DNA of 64,000 nucleotides from Stieleria magnilauensis (lineage in GTDB: Bacteria; Planctomycetota; Planctomycetia; Pirellulales; Pirellulaceae): positions 5,182,394 through 5,246,393 of the forward strand of contig CP036432.1 of NCBI GenBank assembly GCA_007753675.1, given 5' to 3'. Position 1 is the stretch's first letter. Each line of letters opens with the position of its first letter. This document shows, piece after piece, positions 1 through 7,802 of this stretch. Position numbers and translations under genes: made by a program. The notes beneath the pieces were generated by a model. The model ran no database searches. It saw nothing but the letters and a program-made list of their open reading frames with translations, and had not been told where the DNA came from.

Positions 1-700
1 GCTGCAACTGGCGAAGTTTTTCGACGTGCGCCTGCGCCGAGGCGTGATCGTAGATGAAGTCTTCCATTTCTTCTTCGATATAGGCGTCGGCACTGATCAG
101 GTGACCGCCGGTCTTTTCGAATGCCGTGGCAAGGAAGAAACTGCTAAACCCGAACGCCGTCGCGATTTCGTATCCGCTTTTTAATTCGTTCGCCGCGACC
201 AGATAGTGCATCATCATCCCCTCTTCGAATGTCAACGAATAGGGGAACTTTCGATCGGGCAACTTGTACATCCAATCCAGCTCGTCGAAGGCGAGCTGGT
301 TCGGAAAGAGCACCGGTCCCAATTTGTCGGTGATCGGGACCAATCGTGGGCGAAGTTCTTCGGCCAATGCGACGCGGGTCGGATGCCAGGTCGGCAACAT
401 CGCCAGATTTTGCGATTCGCCCCGCAGGTGATCGACTTCTTTTTGGCAGTGCGCTTGTCGCTCCTCGATCGAATCGATCTTCTTTCGGTGGAGTTCCAGG
501 TTGGATGCCGACGCGCTGCGTCCGCTCAACTGAGCGATGCTGCGGTCCAGCTCGCTCCGCAAGTTTATGATCTGCTGTTCGGCCGATGCTTGATGCTCGG
601 CCAATTGCGTCTTCAGCCGCTTGCTTCGGCGCCGATTGCTGACGGCCAATCCCAGAGCGGCCGCCGAGGCGACCATGGCAATGATCGATGAGTAGAGCAT
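1..700 (-). CDS. Membrane-anchored methyltransferase-like protein (partial, C-terminus outside window)
   Basis: The gene runs off the left edge, so only the first 233 codons from the ATG at 700 are visible. The N-terminus is a hydrophobic segment (residues 2-20) followed by a basic RRRSKR patch, which suggests an inner-membrane anchor with the rest in the cytoplasm. Residues 25-95 are rich in Glu, Gln, Ser and Arg and look like a coiled coil. Near residue 175 the stretch YEIATAFGFSS resembles SAM-binding motif I of class I methyltransferases, and LISADAY follows where the ribose-binding acidic residue is expected. The start lies 6 bp beyond the stop of the next methyltransferase-like gene, so both are probably co-transcribed. 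A role in modifying the polysaccharide is inferred from context; the visible part cannot show whether the enzyme is active. Confidence 0.7.
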   Translation of the reverse strand, partial: MLYSSIIAMVASAAALGLAVSNRRRSKRLKTQLAEHQASAEQQIINLRSELDRSIAQLSGRSASASNLELHRKKIDSIEERQAHCQKEVDHLRGESQNLAMLPTWHPTRVALAEELRPRLVPITDKLGPVLFPNQLAFDELDWMYKLPDRKFPYSLTFEEGMMMHYLVAANELKSGYEIATAFGFSSFFLATAFEKTGGHLISADAYIEEEMEDFIYDHASAQAHVEKLRQLQ

Positions 701-706
701 GGGCAA

Positions 707-1615
707 TCAGCCCGCGACGGCAGCAGATCGTTCGAACAGCGAGACGACCGAGGGCAGCTGAACCTCGGGGCTGTCCATCTCGTGCATGTCGCAAACTTTG
801 GTACGAATCAGAACTGGACCACCGTTATCAGAGATCAAGTAGTCTCCCGACCAGGTGACGACGATCAGATCCGATCCGCACAGTTTCGGATACACGCCTT
901 CCGGGAAATCAGAAATGGTTTGTGCGGTGTCACGGAAAATTGACGCGTCTTTGTTTTCCTGGATGACGTGCAACAAATAGTTGCGGTAGTGATCGGCGGA
1001 CGCTTTGTCGGTCACCATCAACTTGTTGCCGACCAGACAGAACGGGGCGAACTGGCTGCCTTGAGGCGACCGCAAGAAGTCCAAGGTGCCCTCGATCACG
1101 CCGGGGCAAGTGCTGTTGAGAATATCGTCCAAGATCATGATGCCGCCTGGCACCATCATTTGCGAGACCAACGCTGCATCGCTCAACACCTCGTGAGCCA
1201 AGTGGCCGCCATCGACGCTGAACAGCCGGAAATCTCCCTCGACATTCTGTCGGATTTTCTCGGGCGTCAGCTTGGTCGAATCCTCTTTGATGAGCGTCAG
1301 TTTCCCTGCGGTGGACGCATCCAAGTTGAAACGATTTTCCACCCGTCGGGCGAACCCTTCCGGGTCCGGCGAATGCACAAAGGAATCGATTCCGGCGACC
1401 TTTTCGTTTTCGCGGCTGAGCAGCCCGAGCAGGAACAGATAACGTCCCTGCCAAACACCGATTTCACCCAGGTTGCCTTGCAGGCCGTCTTCGATCTGCT
1501 TCATCCCTAACAGCGCGGTGATGTAAGCGGCACTTTGCCACAGCCAACCGGGAGTGCTTCGATGTCCGATGTTGACGTAATCGTCGAGTGTGGCTTTTTG
1601 CTCAGATGACAACAT
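707..1615 (-). CDS. Class I SAM-dependent methyltransferase-like protein
   Basis: The 302-residue protein has a methyltransferase layout of the TylF/Methyltransf_24 kind: motif I at about 50-57 (GEIGVWQG), an acidic AGIDSF stretch near 74-79, VDGGH at 134-138, and GGIMILDD at 158-164, the last two being typical of metal-dependent O-methyltransferases of this group. The C-terminal third (after about 210) has no clear match. There is no signal peptide, so it should be cytoplasmic. It lies immediately upstream of the truncated methyltransferase-like gene and downstream of a WavE-like gene on the same strand, so methylation of a sugar or polyol in the surface polysaccharide is the likely role. 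The substrate is unknown. Confidence 0.75.
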   Translation of the reverse strand: MLSSEQKATLDDYVNIGHRSTPGWLWQSAAYITALLGMKQIEDGLQGNLGEIGVWQGRYLFLLGLLSRENEKVAGIDSFVHSPDPEGFARRVENRFNLDASTAGKLTLIKEDSTKLTPEKIRQNVEGDFRLFSVDGGHLAHEVLSDAALVSQMMVPGGIMILDDILNSTCPGVIEGTLDFLRSPQGSQFAPFCLVGNKLMVTDKASADHYRNYLLHVIQENKDASIFRDTAQTISDFPEGVYPKLCGSDLIVVTWSGDYLISDNGGPVLIRTKVCDMHEMDSPEVQLPSVVSLFERSAAVAG

Positions 1616-1771
1616 GTTGGTAAACCTTTCTTGGAGGTTGAGTAGTTGCTTTCAGGTTCCTGCGATTGGCTCGCCGGTCATCGGTTCAATGCACAGCGGG
1701 ACGATCAGACGACGGTAAATTAGCGAGGACCCGACTTTTGCCGCAATGTCATTTCCGGGCACGCGGTCCGA

Positions 1772-2890
1772 TTAGGCCGCAGCCGCTTCGTCACGGGCAG
1801 CGGTCGATGCACCGCACGATCCCTCACCCAACGCATCGTGAACACGCTGCTGACGCAATTGATCCAGCGTGACCGAGGGCTCGACGCGGCGGGCGTACAA
1901 TTGCATCCATTGGGCGAAATGACACAGGGCCATGTTGCCGTTGTCCCACACCATGCTCAACCGTTGGTCGACGTTGTAGTTGTACTTGGGCCAAAACAGA
2001 TCGATCATATCGCGATCGATGACGATGAAACGATCCGCCAACATTTCCCACCAGGCCGGCAGATCGTCGATGGGCTTTGCCCCGGTTCGCTGCAGATAGC
2101 TGCGGCACAGCACGATTTCTGGAGTCGCCTGCTGCAGCATTTCGTCAAACTTGTCGCACACCCGAAATGTCATTTCGGGGCCACACAATTCAGGCGACCA
2201 GTAGGTCAACAGATCGTCGGTCGTGCCGAACATCAACAGGTCGGCCGGATGGCAGGGGACGTACAATCGTGTGGCAAAGTCCAGCACCATCAATCGCTTC
2301 TGCTGACCGCTGGCCGCGTTGACGGGAAACTGGTTCAACAAGTCGCGGCAAAACTGGTCGGCTTCGGCCAGATGAATCCGAGTATCGGCGCGGGTCTTCA
2401 TGGCGTAGCGACAGCCCATCCGATGGGCTTCCTGCAACCCACGCCGCGTCGACACGATTTGAAGATTCAAATTGTGCGGCCCCGGATGCGGTGGTTTTTC
2501 ACTCGTCACCACGGTGACGCCCAGCGATTCAATCTGGGCACGCAGCTGCGGCGAGATGTCGTTCCAGGTCGACAAGATCAAACGTGAATGCGGCATCGTC
2601 TGGCGATACATCTGCAGCGTCTGGATCGTCAGTTCGTCGCGTTGGACGACCGGCCCTTGAACGACCACGGCGATCGATTCGTCGGCATTCTGGTCCGAGG
2701 CACCTGGGGACAAGACGGTCGTGCTGGACGCAGCCTGTTTGGGATAATCACGAAAAACACGCCACCAGCCGCCATCCAGATCCGCCTCACGGGAGAGGCG
2801 TTCGATCAATCGACGATAGCGGCGAATCCGCTCCGCCGGGTTGGGGGAGACGAGGTTGACGAACCAACAAATCCATTCCCATTTCCACAT
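1772..2890 (-). CDS. WavE-like lipopolysaccharide biosynthesis protein
   Basis: The 372-residue protein carries the block typical of the WavE family: IAVVVQGPVV at about 73-82, then a segment on exchange between beta strands (RLILSTWND) and a central region with MKTRADTR. WavE was named from a Vibrio cholerae LPS core cluster, and the family is generally treated as glycosyltransferase-like, with no firm reaction known to me. The N-terminus (MWKWEWICWFVNL) is hydrophobic but too short for a sure membrane helix. It sits in a same-strand run with the sugar nucleotidyltransferase upstream and methyltransferase-like genes downstream, separated from the latter by 156 bp in which I see no gene. Confidence 0.75.
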   Translation of the reverse strand: MWKWEWICWFVNLVSPNPAERIRRYRRLIERLSREADLDGGWWRVFRDYPKQAASSTTVLSPGASDQNADESIAVVVQGPVVQRDELTIQTLQMYRQTMPHSRLILSTWNDISPQLRAQIESLGVTVVTSEKPPHPGPHNLNLQIVSTRRGLQEAHRMGCRYAMKTRADTRIHLAEADQFCRDLLNQFPVNAASGQQKRLMVLDFATRLYVPCHPADLLMFGTTDDLLTYWSPELCGPEMTFRVCDKFDEMLQQATPEIVLCRSYLQRTGAKPIDDLPAWWEMLADRFIVIDRDMIDLFWPKYNYNVDQRLSMVWDNGNMALCHFAQWMQLYARRVEPSVTLDQLRQQRVHDALGEGSCGASTAARDEAAAA

Positions 2891-2936
2891 CGTGATACTC
2901 GTGACCGGTGAAGAGTGTGCCGCTCGGGAGCGTCCC

Positions 2937-3728
2937 TCAGGCCGCTTCGCGGCCGCGTTTGCAATGGATCTTTTCTGCGTCGGCCTGGATTCGTGACTCG
3001 AATCCGCGACGCACGAATTTCTCCAGGTCCTCGGGAGTCCCCAGTCCGTGCATCACGTTACCGGCATCGCCGATCGATACCGTTTCCACGTGTTGTCCGC
3101 TGCGGATCAGTCGTGAATAGACCGGAGCGACGTAGAATTCATTCTTGGAACGATCGTTTTCGCGAATCATGTCTTTGGCCGCCGAGACGAAATCCGCCCC
3201 GTGAGCAAAGTTGTAGATTCCCACGGTGGCCTCACTGGACACCACCTCTTTCTCAATCACACCGATGATCTCGCCCTGGTCATCGCGTTGGACGTAGGAC
3301 CATTTCGGCGAATCATCATTCATGGTCATCAAGAACGCATCGATCCCGCGTTGCATGCCGACATTCAAGTACTCGTCGATCGATGCATCGATCCACTGAT
3401 CACAATTGGCGATCATCAGGGGCGACTGGTTGTCGATCCCGTCACTGGCCAACAGCACGGTGCAGGCGGCGCCCGCGGTGACCCGGTCAAGGGTGCGGAT
3501 TTCGCAACCCGGCGCCGCGTCGCGCAAGATCGACTCCAGCGGATAGTCGCTGATGTGCGAGGACTGGCACAGAAAGAAAAATTTATGGTCGCAGGCCGGC
3601 CGCAGGTTGTCGATCACGGTGCGAATCATTGGCACACCATGAACGGGGATCAGCGGCTTGGGATCTTGGTAACCGGCTTGTTGAAACCGCGAACCATGCC
3701 CCGCCATCGGGATCACAATATTAAGCAT
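2937..3728 (-). CDS. Sugar-phosphate nucleotidyltransferase (GT-A NTP-transferase fold)
   Basis: The N-terminus MLNIVIPMAGHGSRF followed by DPKPLIPVHGVPMI is the nucleotide-binding signature of sugar-1-phosphate nucleotidyltransferases, so the enzyme should activate a sugar or polyol phosphate as an NDP or CMP derivative. The later IANCDQW stretch (about residue 105) is the expected metal/nucleotide site. The ATG at 3728 is preferred over the upstream in-frame start because an AAGGAGG sequence (3736-3742 on the minus strand) lies 7 nt before it. The start overlaps the stop of the upstream cupin gene by 8 bp, which implies translational coupling. Length (263 residues) fits a stand-alone transferase domain. 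The exact substrate cannot be read from the sequence. Confidence 0.8.
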   Translation of the reverse strand: MLNIVIPMAGHGSRFQQAGYQDPKPLIPVHGVPMIRTVIDNLRPACDHKFFFLCQSSHISDYPLESILRDAAPGCEIRTLDRVTAGAACTVLLASDGIDNQSPLMIANCDQWIDASIDEYLNVGMQRGIDAFLMTMNDDSPKWSYVQRDDQGEIIGVIEKEVVSSEATVGIYNFAHGADFVSAAKDMIRENDRSKNEFYVAPVYSRLIRSGQHVETVSIGDAGNVMHGLGTPEDLEKFVRRGFESRIQADAEKIHCKRGREAA

Positions 3729-4107
3729 CCGGAGACCTCCTTGAATCGTCCGCATCGATAAACTTGTCGTTTGCTACACTGGGCGTTTTGAGCACCACGG
3801 TCGTGGTCGGCTCCAATGCCTCAAAATCGGTCGAATGACCGGGGTCGATCTGAACGATGTCACCGGACACATAGTCCTGGCCGTTCATTCGCACGCGTCC
3901 CGAGGCGATCACGGTGTACTCGGTCGCGACGGCGTGGTAGTGGCTTTGTTCGCGGTCTCCCGCACGATAAATCTTGATCGCGACTTCAACGTCGTCATTG
4001 GCAATCAAGGCGGGTTGAAAGTGTCCGACCAACCATCCGCCGACAAAATCTTGTAATCGGTGTTTGGTCACATCCGTGGACGCGGTGCAGCTTGCGGGGT
4101 CTGCCAT
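3721..4107 (-). CDS. Cupin-domain protein
   Basis: This small protein (128 residues from the ATG at 4107; a TTG at 4131 would add 8) has a single cupin barrel. HYHAVATEYTVIASGRVRMNG contains the His and Glu residues of cupin motif 1 (H-x-H-x5-E-y-x-V-x-x-G), and GDIVQIDPGHSTDFEAL is motif 2. Small cupins next to sugar nucleotidyltransferases often act as sugar or polyol isomerases/epimerases or as sensors, but the residues seen do not choose between these. It overlaps the nucleotidyltransferase start by 8 bp and follows the ABC transporter gene after 115 bp. Confidence 0.72.
   Translation of the reverse strand: MADPASCTASTDVTKHRLQDFVGGWLVGHFQPALIANDDVEVAIKIYRAGDREQSHYHAVATEYTVIASGRVRMNGQDYVSGDIVQIDPGHSTDFEALEPTTTVVLKTPSVANDKFIDADDSRRSPDA
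3736..3742 (-). promoter_or_regulatory. Strong Shine-Dalgarno site for the nucleotidyltransferase
   Basis: On the minus strand this reads AAGGAGG, a perfect anti-SD match 7 nt upstream of the ATG at 3728. It lies inside the 3' end of the cupin gene and decides the start of the downstream gene. Such a strong site is unusual in this window, where most starts have weak or no SD. Confidence 0.75.
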
Positions 4108-4222
4108 GACTATCTCGTATCGGTGGGGCAATGTGGTACAACGGGGAATCGATCGCCTTTGGCCTCATGGCGTGCGGTATATCCGATCCGCCGCACCGGC
4201 GGCAAGGTTGATCGTGACGTGG

Positions 4223-6178
4223 CTAAGCCGCCGCTCGGTCCGATCGTTGATTACCGGCCGCCTTGGGACCGGGTTCCACCGAAATCTGCTGGCCTTCGAA
4301 ACGCAGCACGATGTCGGCGATGTCCAACATGCCTTGGCGGTGAGTCACGAAAAACACCGTGCGATGCTGGCACTGATCCCGAATGGTGTCAAAAATCAGA
4401 CGCTCGCTCTCGACATCGATTTGGCTGGTCGCTTCATCGAGAATCAGAATATCGGGATCTCGGATCAGGGCTCGCGCCAAGGCGATCCGCTGGCGTTGAC
4501 CACCGCTGAGTCGGTGACCGTCCTGGCCGATGACGGTTTCATAACGCTGGGGCAGTTCGTTTTCGATAAACGATTCCGCGTGGGCCGCCTTGGCCGCTGC
4601 CAAAATCTGCTCCCGCGTCGCCCCGGCCACCCCGTAGCCGATGTTGTAGTACAGGTCCTCGTTGAACAGCTCGGTGTTTTGCGTCACCAACGCGATTCGG
4701 CTCCGCAAATCCTTGATTTTCATCAGCCGAATGTCGGCGTCATCGAGACACACGCGACCGGCCTGTGGATCATAGAATCGGCAAAGCAGATTGATCATCG
4801 ACGATTTCCCCGATCCGTTGGCACCCACGACGGCCACGGTACTGCCGTGGGGAATCTCGAGCGACACGTCACGCAAGATCGGATTGGAGTCGTCATAGGC
4901 GAAATGAATCCCCTCCAGTTTCAGGCTGCGGTGCGGCCGCGACGTCGTGACCGCGTCGTCCGACTCGGTGATTCGGCTGGACTGGTCCAACATCGGGTAC
5001 AACAAATTGGCCGCGACGGCTCCGGTATTGATGCCATCGATCACCGAAGCGAGCTTTCGCACCGGATCGCTGGCCCCGACCAACATGCCAAAAAAGACGA
5101 TCATCGACGCCGGGCCGAGCGGCTGGCTGGTGATCTGGATCCCAAAAATATCGGTCGCCCGATTCATCACCAAGTACGACCCGGCGACAATCGCCGTGCT
5201 CATCATTCCCAGTGCTAGCAATTCCGTGAGCGGACGGTTCAGCGCGTTGAAGCTGACGATTCGCATCGTGAATCGCTGCATATCCAGGGTCGCCTTGTCG
5301 AACCGCTCCTGTTCGTGATCCTCGCGGCAATACGCTTGGACGGTCCTGATATTGTTGAGCGATTCGAGCATGACGTGATGCAGCCCCATCGCCCGTTCCA
5401 GCAGACTTTGGCAGACGCGTTTGAGCGATCGGCTGACCACGTACAGCAACCCGAACACGACGGGAACGACCACCATGGTCAACAACAGCAATCGGGGACA
5501 GATGATTGCCGCCCCGATCAAACAGGACGCCAATTTCAGCGGCTCGCGCACCGCACCGCCGTAAACACTGGTGATGCCATTTGACAGCATATTGGTCGTG
5601 TACGTGATGTGCGCGACAAAGCCACTGCTGGTGTAGCCGGCGAAGCTGGCTTGGTCCAGCCTGAGCGCTTTGGAGAAGATTTTGGTTTGAATCCGCCGGG
5701 TGATTCGGGCGGCGATCAGGGCCACGATCGCGGTGTTGGCAAACTGGAAGACGTGCTTCAGGACCGTGCAACACAGAACGCCCAACATGACGTACAAGAC
5801 GGTCTGGAAGGGATCCTTGGGCAGATACTTTTCGACGTAGGGTTGAATTTTCAGGGAGGAATCGAGGCCTGCTTGTTCAGCATTTCGACGTGATTGCAAC
5901 AGTTCCAGCTGAATCGCCGGGTCGACGCCGGGTGCGGCATTGTTGCGGACGTCGATCATTTCACGTTCGATGGCCGCGATCCGCACCTTGCTCTCGGCGA
6001 TCTCGCCTTCGACCCAATCTTGCAGCGATTCGCCGACCATCGTGACTTTGATGACCGGAAACAGGGCGCCGATATTCAATCCCCAGATAGCGCCATTGCC
6101 GACGGCGCAAAGGGTTGCGACAAGTAACAGAGGCCAAAAACCGAAGGCATCGGCAAGTGCTCGACCAAAATTCTTCAT
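4223..6178 (-). CDS. MsbA-like ABC exporter (fused permease and ATPase) with extra periplasmic coiled coil
   Basis: This is a 651-residue half-transporter. The ATPase domain shows Walker A GANGSGKS (452-459), signature LSGGQ (557-561), Walker B ILILDEA (about 576-582) and an H-loop THR near 612. The membrane domain precedes it. Between TM1 (about 15-45) and the next helix (about 125-145) lies an unusual 70-80-residue charged insertion (about 50-118) with heptad-like Glu/Arg/Leu patterning, placed on the periplasmic side if TM1 is in-out. The ATG at 6178 is chosen because it puts TM1 near the N-terminus and follows a purine-rich GAGAAGAAG; an upstream in-frame ATG would add 32 unlikely residues. 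In a polysaccharide locus it probably flips a lipid-linked sugar or lipid. It is divergent from the GDPD-like gene. Confidence 0.85.
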   Translation of the reverse strand: MKNFGRALADAFGFWPLLLVATLCAVGNGAIWGLNIGALFPVIKVTMVGESLQDWVEGEIAESKVRIAAIEREMIDVRNNAAPGVDPAIQLELLQSRRNAEQAGLDSSLKIQPYVEKYLPKDPFQTVLYVMLGVLCCTVLKHVFQFANTAIVALIAARITRRIQTKIFSKALRLDQASFAGYTSSGFVAHITYTTNMLSNGITSVYGGAVREPLKLASCLIGAAIICPRLLLLTMVVVPVVFGLLYVVSRSLKRVCQSLLERAMGLHHVMLESLNNIRTVQAYCREDHEQERFDKATLDMQRFTMRIVSFNALNRPLTELLALGMMSTAIVAGSYLVMNRATDIFGIQITSQPLGPASMIVFFGMLVGASDPVRKLASVIDGINTGAVAANLLYPMLDQSSRITESDDAVTTSRPHRSLKLEGIHFAYDDSNPILRDVSLEIPHGSTVAVVGANGSGKSSMINLLCRFYDPQAGRVCLDDADIRLMKIKDLRSRIALVTQNTELFNEDLYYNIGYGVAGATREQILAAAKAAHAESFIENELPQRYETVIGQDGHRLSGGQRQRIALARALIRDPDILILDEATSQIDVESERLIFDTIRDQCQHRTVFFVTHRQGMLDIADIVLRFEGQQISVEPGPKAAGNQRSDRAAA

Positions 6179-6303
6179 CAGTGCTTCTTCTCGTTGTGCA
6201 ATTGCAGCTAAGGACGCGTCGACACAGAATGTCGCCGCATCGATCGAATCTGCCGCACTTTTAGCGAAGATCACTACACGACTTCAATCGGAATGTTAGG
6301 ACA

Positions 6304-6969
6304 ATGATTGAAATGGAGCGTCTTGCCCATCGCGGGCTCTGGCATGAAGCGTCCGAAAAGAACAGCCGGGTGGCGTTTGAGCGAGCGTTTGCCGCGGGAT
6401 TCGGCGTCGAAACGGATCTCCGCGACCACTCCGGCACGGTGGTGATCAGCCACGATCCGCCGGGCGGAGCGACCGAACCGGAAATGACTTTGGAAGATTT
6501 TCTTGCCCTCTATCGCCGCTGCGACGCTTCGGGAACCCTCGCCTTGAACATCAAAGCGGACGGGTTATCCGCCATCGTGCATCAATTGTTGAAAAAATAT
6601 CAGTTGGGCAGGTATTTCGTCTTCGACATGGCGATCCCAGACATGTTGGCGTATTCAAAACTCGGCATGCGCTGCTTTTCGCGGCAAAGCGAGCTTGAAA
6701 TTCCGACGTTGTTGAAAAATTTTTCGCCATACTCACCGATCGAGGGGATCTGGCTGGATTCGTTTTCGTCGATTTGGTATCCCACCGATCTCGTCCGCGA
6801 ACACTTGGCGTCGGGACTAGACGTTTGTCTGGTTTCGCCCGAGTTACACGGCCGAGACCCACAGCCCTGGTGGGATGAATTACGAACGTTTCTTGAAACG
6901 ACACCATCGGATAGGGACCCGCGACCAGGCAGGTTGATGTTGTGCACAGATTTTCCCCACGAATTTTGA
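6304..6969 (+). CDS. Glycerophosphodiester phosphodiesterase-like protein (GDPD fold)
   Basis: The 221-residue protein has the catalytic signatures of the GDPD/PI-PLC-like TIM barrel: HRG at 9-11, E-T-D at 36-38 and SHD at 49-51, giving the metal-binding Glu/Asp pair and both catalytic His residues. It has no signal peptide, so it is cytoplasmic, unlike GlpQ-type enzymes. It is somewhat short (usual GDPD about 240-300). A second ATG at 6313 is an equally possible start because the AGGA at 6298 is only 2 nt from the first ATG. It is followed after 25 bp by the HAD phosphatase and faces the ABC exporter. Related trios of nucleotidyltransferase, HAD phosphatase and this GDPD subtype occur in capsule loci of other bacteria as far as I recall; the substrate is not known. 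Confidence 0.7.
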   Translation: MIEMERLAHRGLWHEASEKNSRVAFERAFAAGFGVETDLRDHSGTVVISHDPPGGATEPEMTLEDFLALYRRCDASGTLALNIKADGLSAIVHQLLKKYQLGRYFVFDMAIPDMLAYSKLGMRCFSRQSELEIPTLLKNFSPYSPIEGIWLDSFSSIWYPTDLVREHLASGLDVCLVSPELHGRDPQPWWDELRTFLETTPSDRDPRPGRLMLCTDFPHEF

Positions 6970-6994
6970 TCGGCTGCCAGGGAGGGCAACGTAA

Positions 6995-7642
6995 GTGATC
7001 AAGGCAATCATCTTTGACATGGACGGCGTCTTGGTTGATGCCAAGCAATGGCATTTCGAGGCGCTTAACACCGCTCTGGAACTGTTCGGGTATCGCATCA
7101 GCCAATTCGAACACCATCAACGCTTTGATGGTCTACCGACACGCGAAAAGCTCCGTATCCTGGCCAAGGAGAACGGCTTTCCACACACGCTCAGCGATTT
7201 CGTCAACGAGATGAAACAGCACTGCTTGTTGGAAACCGCCGAACGACTTTGTCAGCCGAATCCGGTTCACCTCGAAACGCTCGAGACGCTGCGGACCGAG
7301 GGCTACGATTTGGCGTTGGCATCCAATTCGATCCGACGCTCGGTCGATCGATTGATGCAATTGACCTCGCTCAATTCGCTGCTCTCGTTCACCCTCAGCA
7401 ACGAAGACGTCTCGCAGCCCAAGCCGAGTCCGGAAATCTATACCCTGGCCATCAAACGCCTGGGCGTCTTCCCCAACGAATGCTTGGTGGTCGAAGACGG
7501 TGATTACGGGGTGGCTGCAGCGAAAGCCGCCGGCGCCAACGTGCTCCGTGTCGAAACGGTTCGCGACGTGAATTACAACAACGTGCGAAATCGTATCGAA
7601 GAAATCAAACGCGAAGCCGGCCCCAAGACTTCGGTCGCCTAG
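6995..7642 (+). CDS. HAD-superfamily hydrolase (beta-phosphoglucomutase-like subfamily)
   Basis: The 215-residue protein begins with MIKAIIFDMDGVLVDAKQWH, in which D8 is the phosphorylated nucleophile and D10 the general acid/base of HAD enzymes. A helical cap follows, then ASNS (motif II, near 109), KPSPEIY (motif III Lys) and VVEDGDYG (motif IV acidic pair). The start is a GTG at 6995 preceded by GGGAGGG with about 9 nt spacing. Together with the nucleotidyltransferase it would suit dephosphorylation of a sugar or polyol phosphate intermediate, but HAD specificity cannot be read from motifs. It follows the GDPD-like gene closely and is probably in the same operon. Confidence 0.8.
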   Translation: MIKAIIFDMDGVLVDAKQWHFEALNTALELFGYRISQFEHHQRFDGLPTREKLRILAKENGFPHTLSDFVNEMKQHCLLETAERLCQPNPVHLETLETLRTEGYDLALASNSIRRSVDRLMQLTSLNSLLSFTLSNEDVSQPKPSPEIYTLAIKRLGVFPNECLVVEDGDYGVAAAKAAGANVLRVETVRDVNYNNVRNRIEEIKREAGPKTSVA

Positions 7643-7802
7643 CAACCGATAACGCTGTCAGAAAGGCGGACTGCCGCTCCGACGGCGGCTGAATTCGCTG
7701 CGACCCCATCCCGGGGTCGATGCGGATCGGAATCTTGCTCCCCGGAGGTGGCGCTGCGCTGACATCCGGCTAATCGCTTTCATCCCTTCAGGATACCAGA
7801 CG
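7643..7802. repeat. Intergenic region with hairpin between convergent genes; possible dispersed repeat
   Basis: This 160-bp gap separates the HAD gene (plus) from the protease gene (minus). It contains CGACCCC at 7701-7707 and GGGGTCG at 7713-7719, a 7-bp stem with a 5-nt loop that could terminate transcription from both sides, though no T-tract follows. The flanking sequence, read on the minus strand, resembles an element I recall from other planctomycete intergenic regions, but its copy number cannot be tested here. Confidence 0.4.

Noticed and set aside
4064-5218. Long plus-strand frame antisense to the ABC exporter
   Set aside because: High-GC shadow frame: the minus-strand ABC exporter explains the DNA fully, and the antisense product has no motif.
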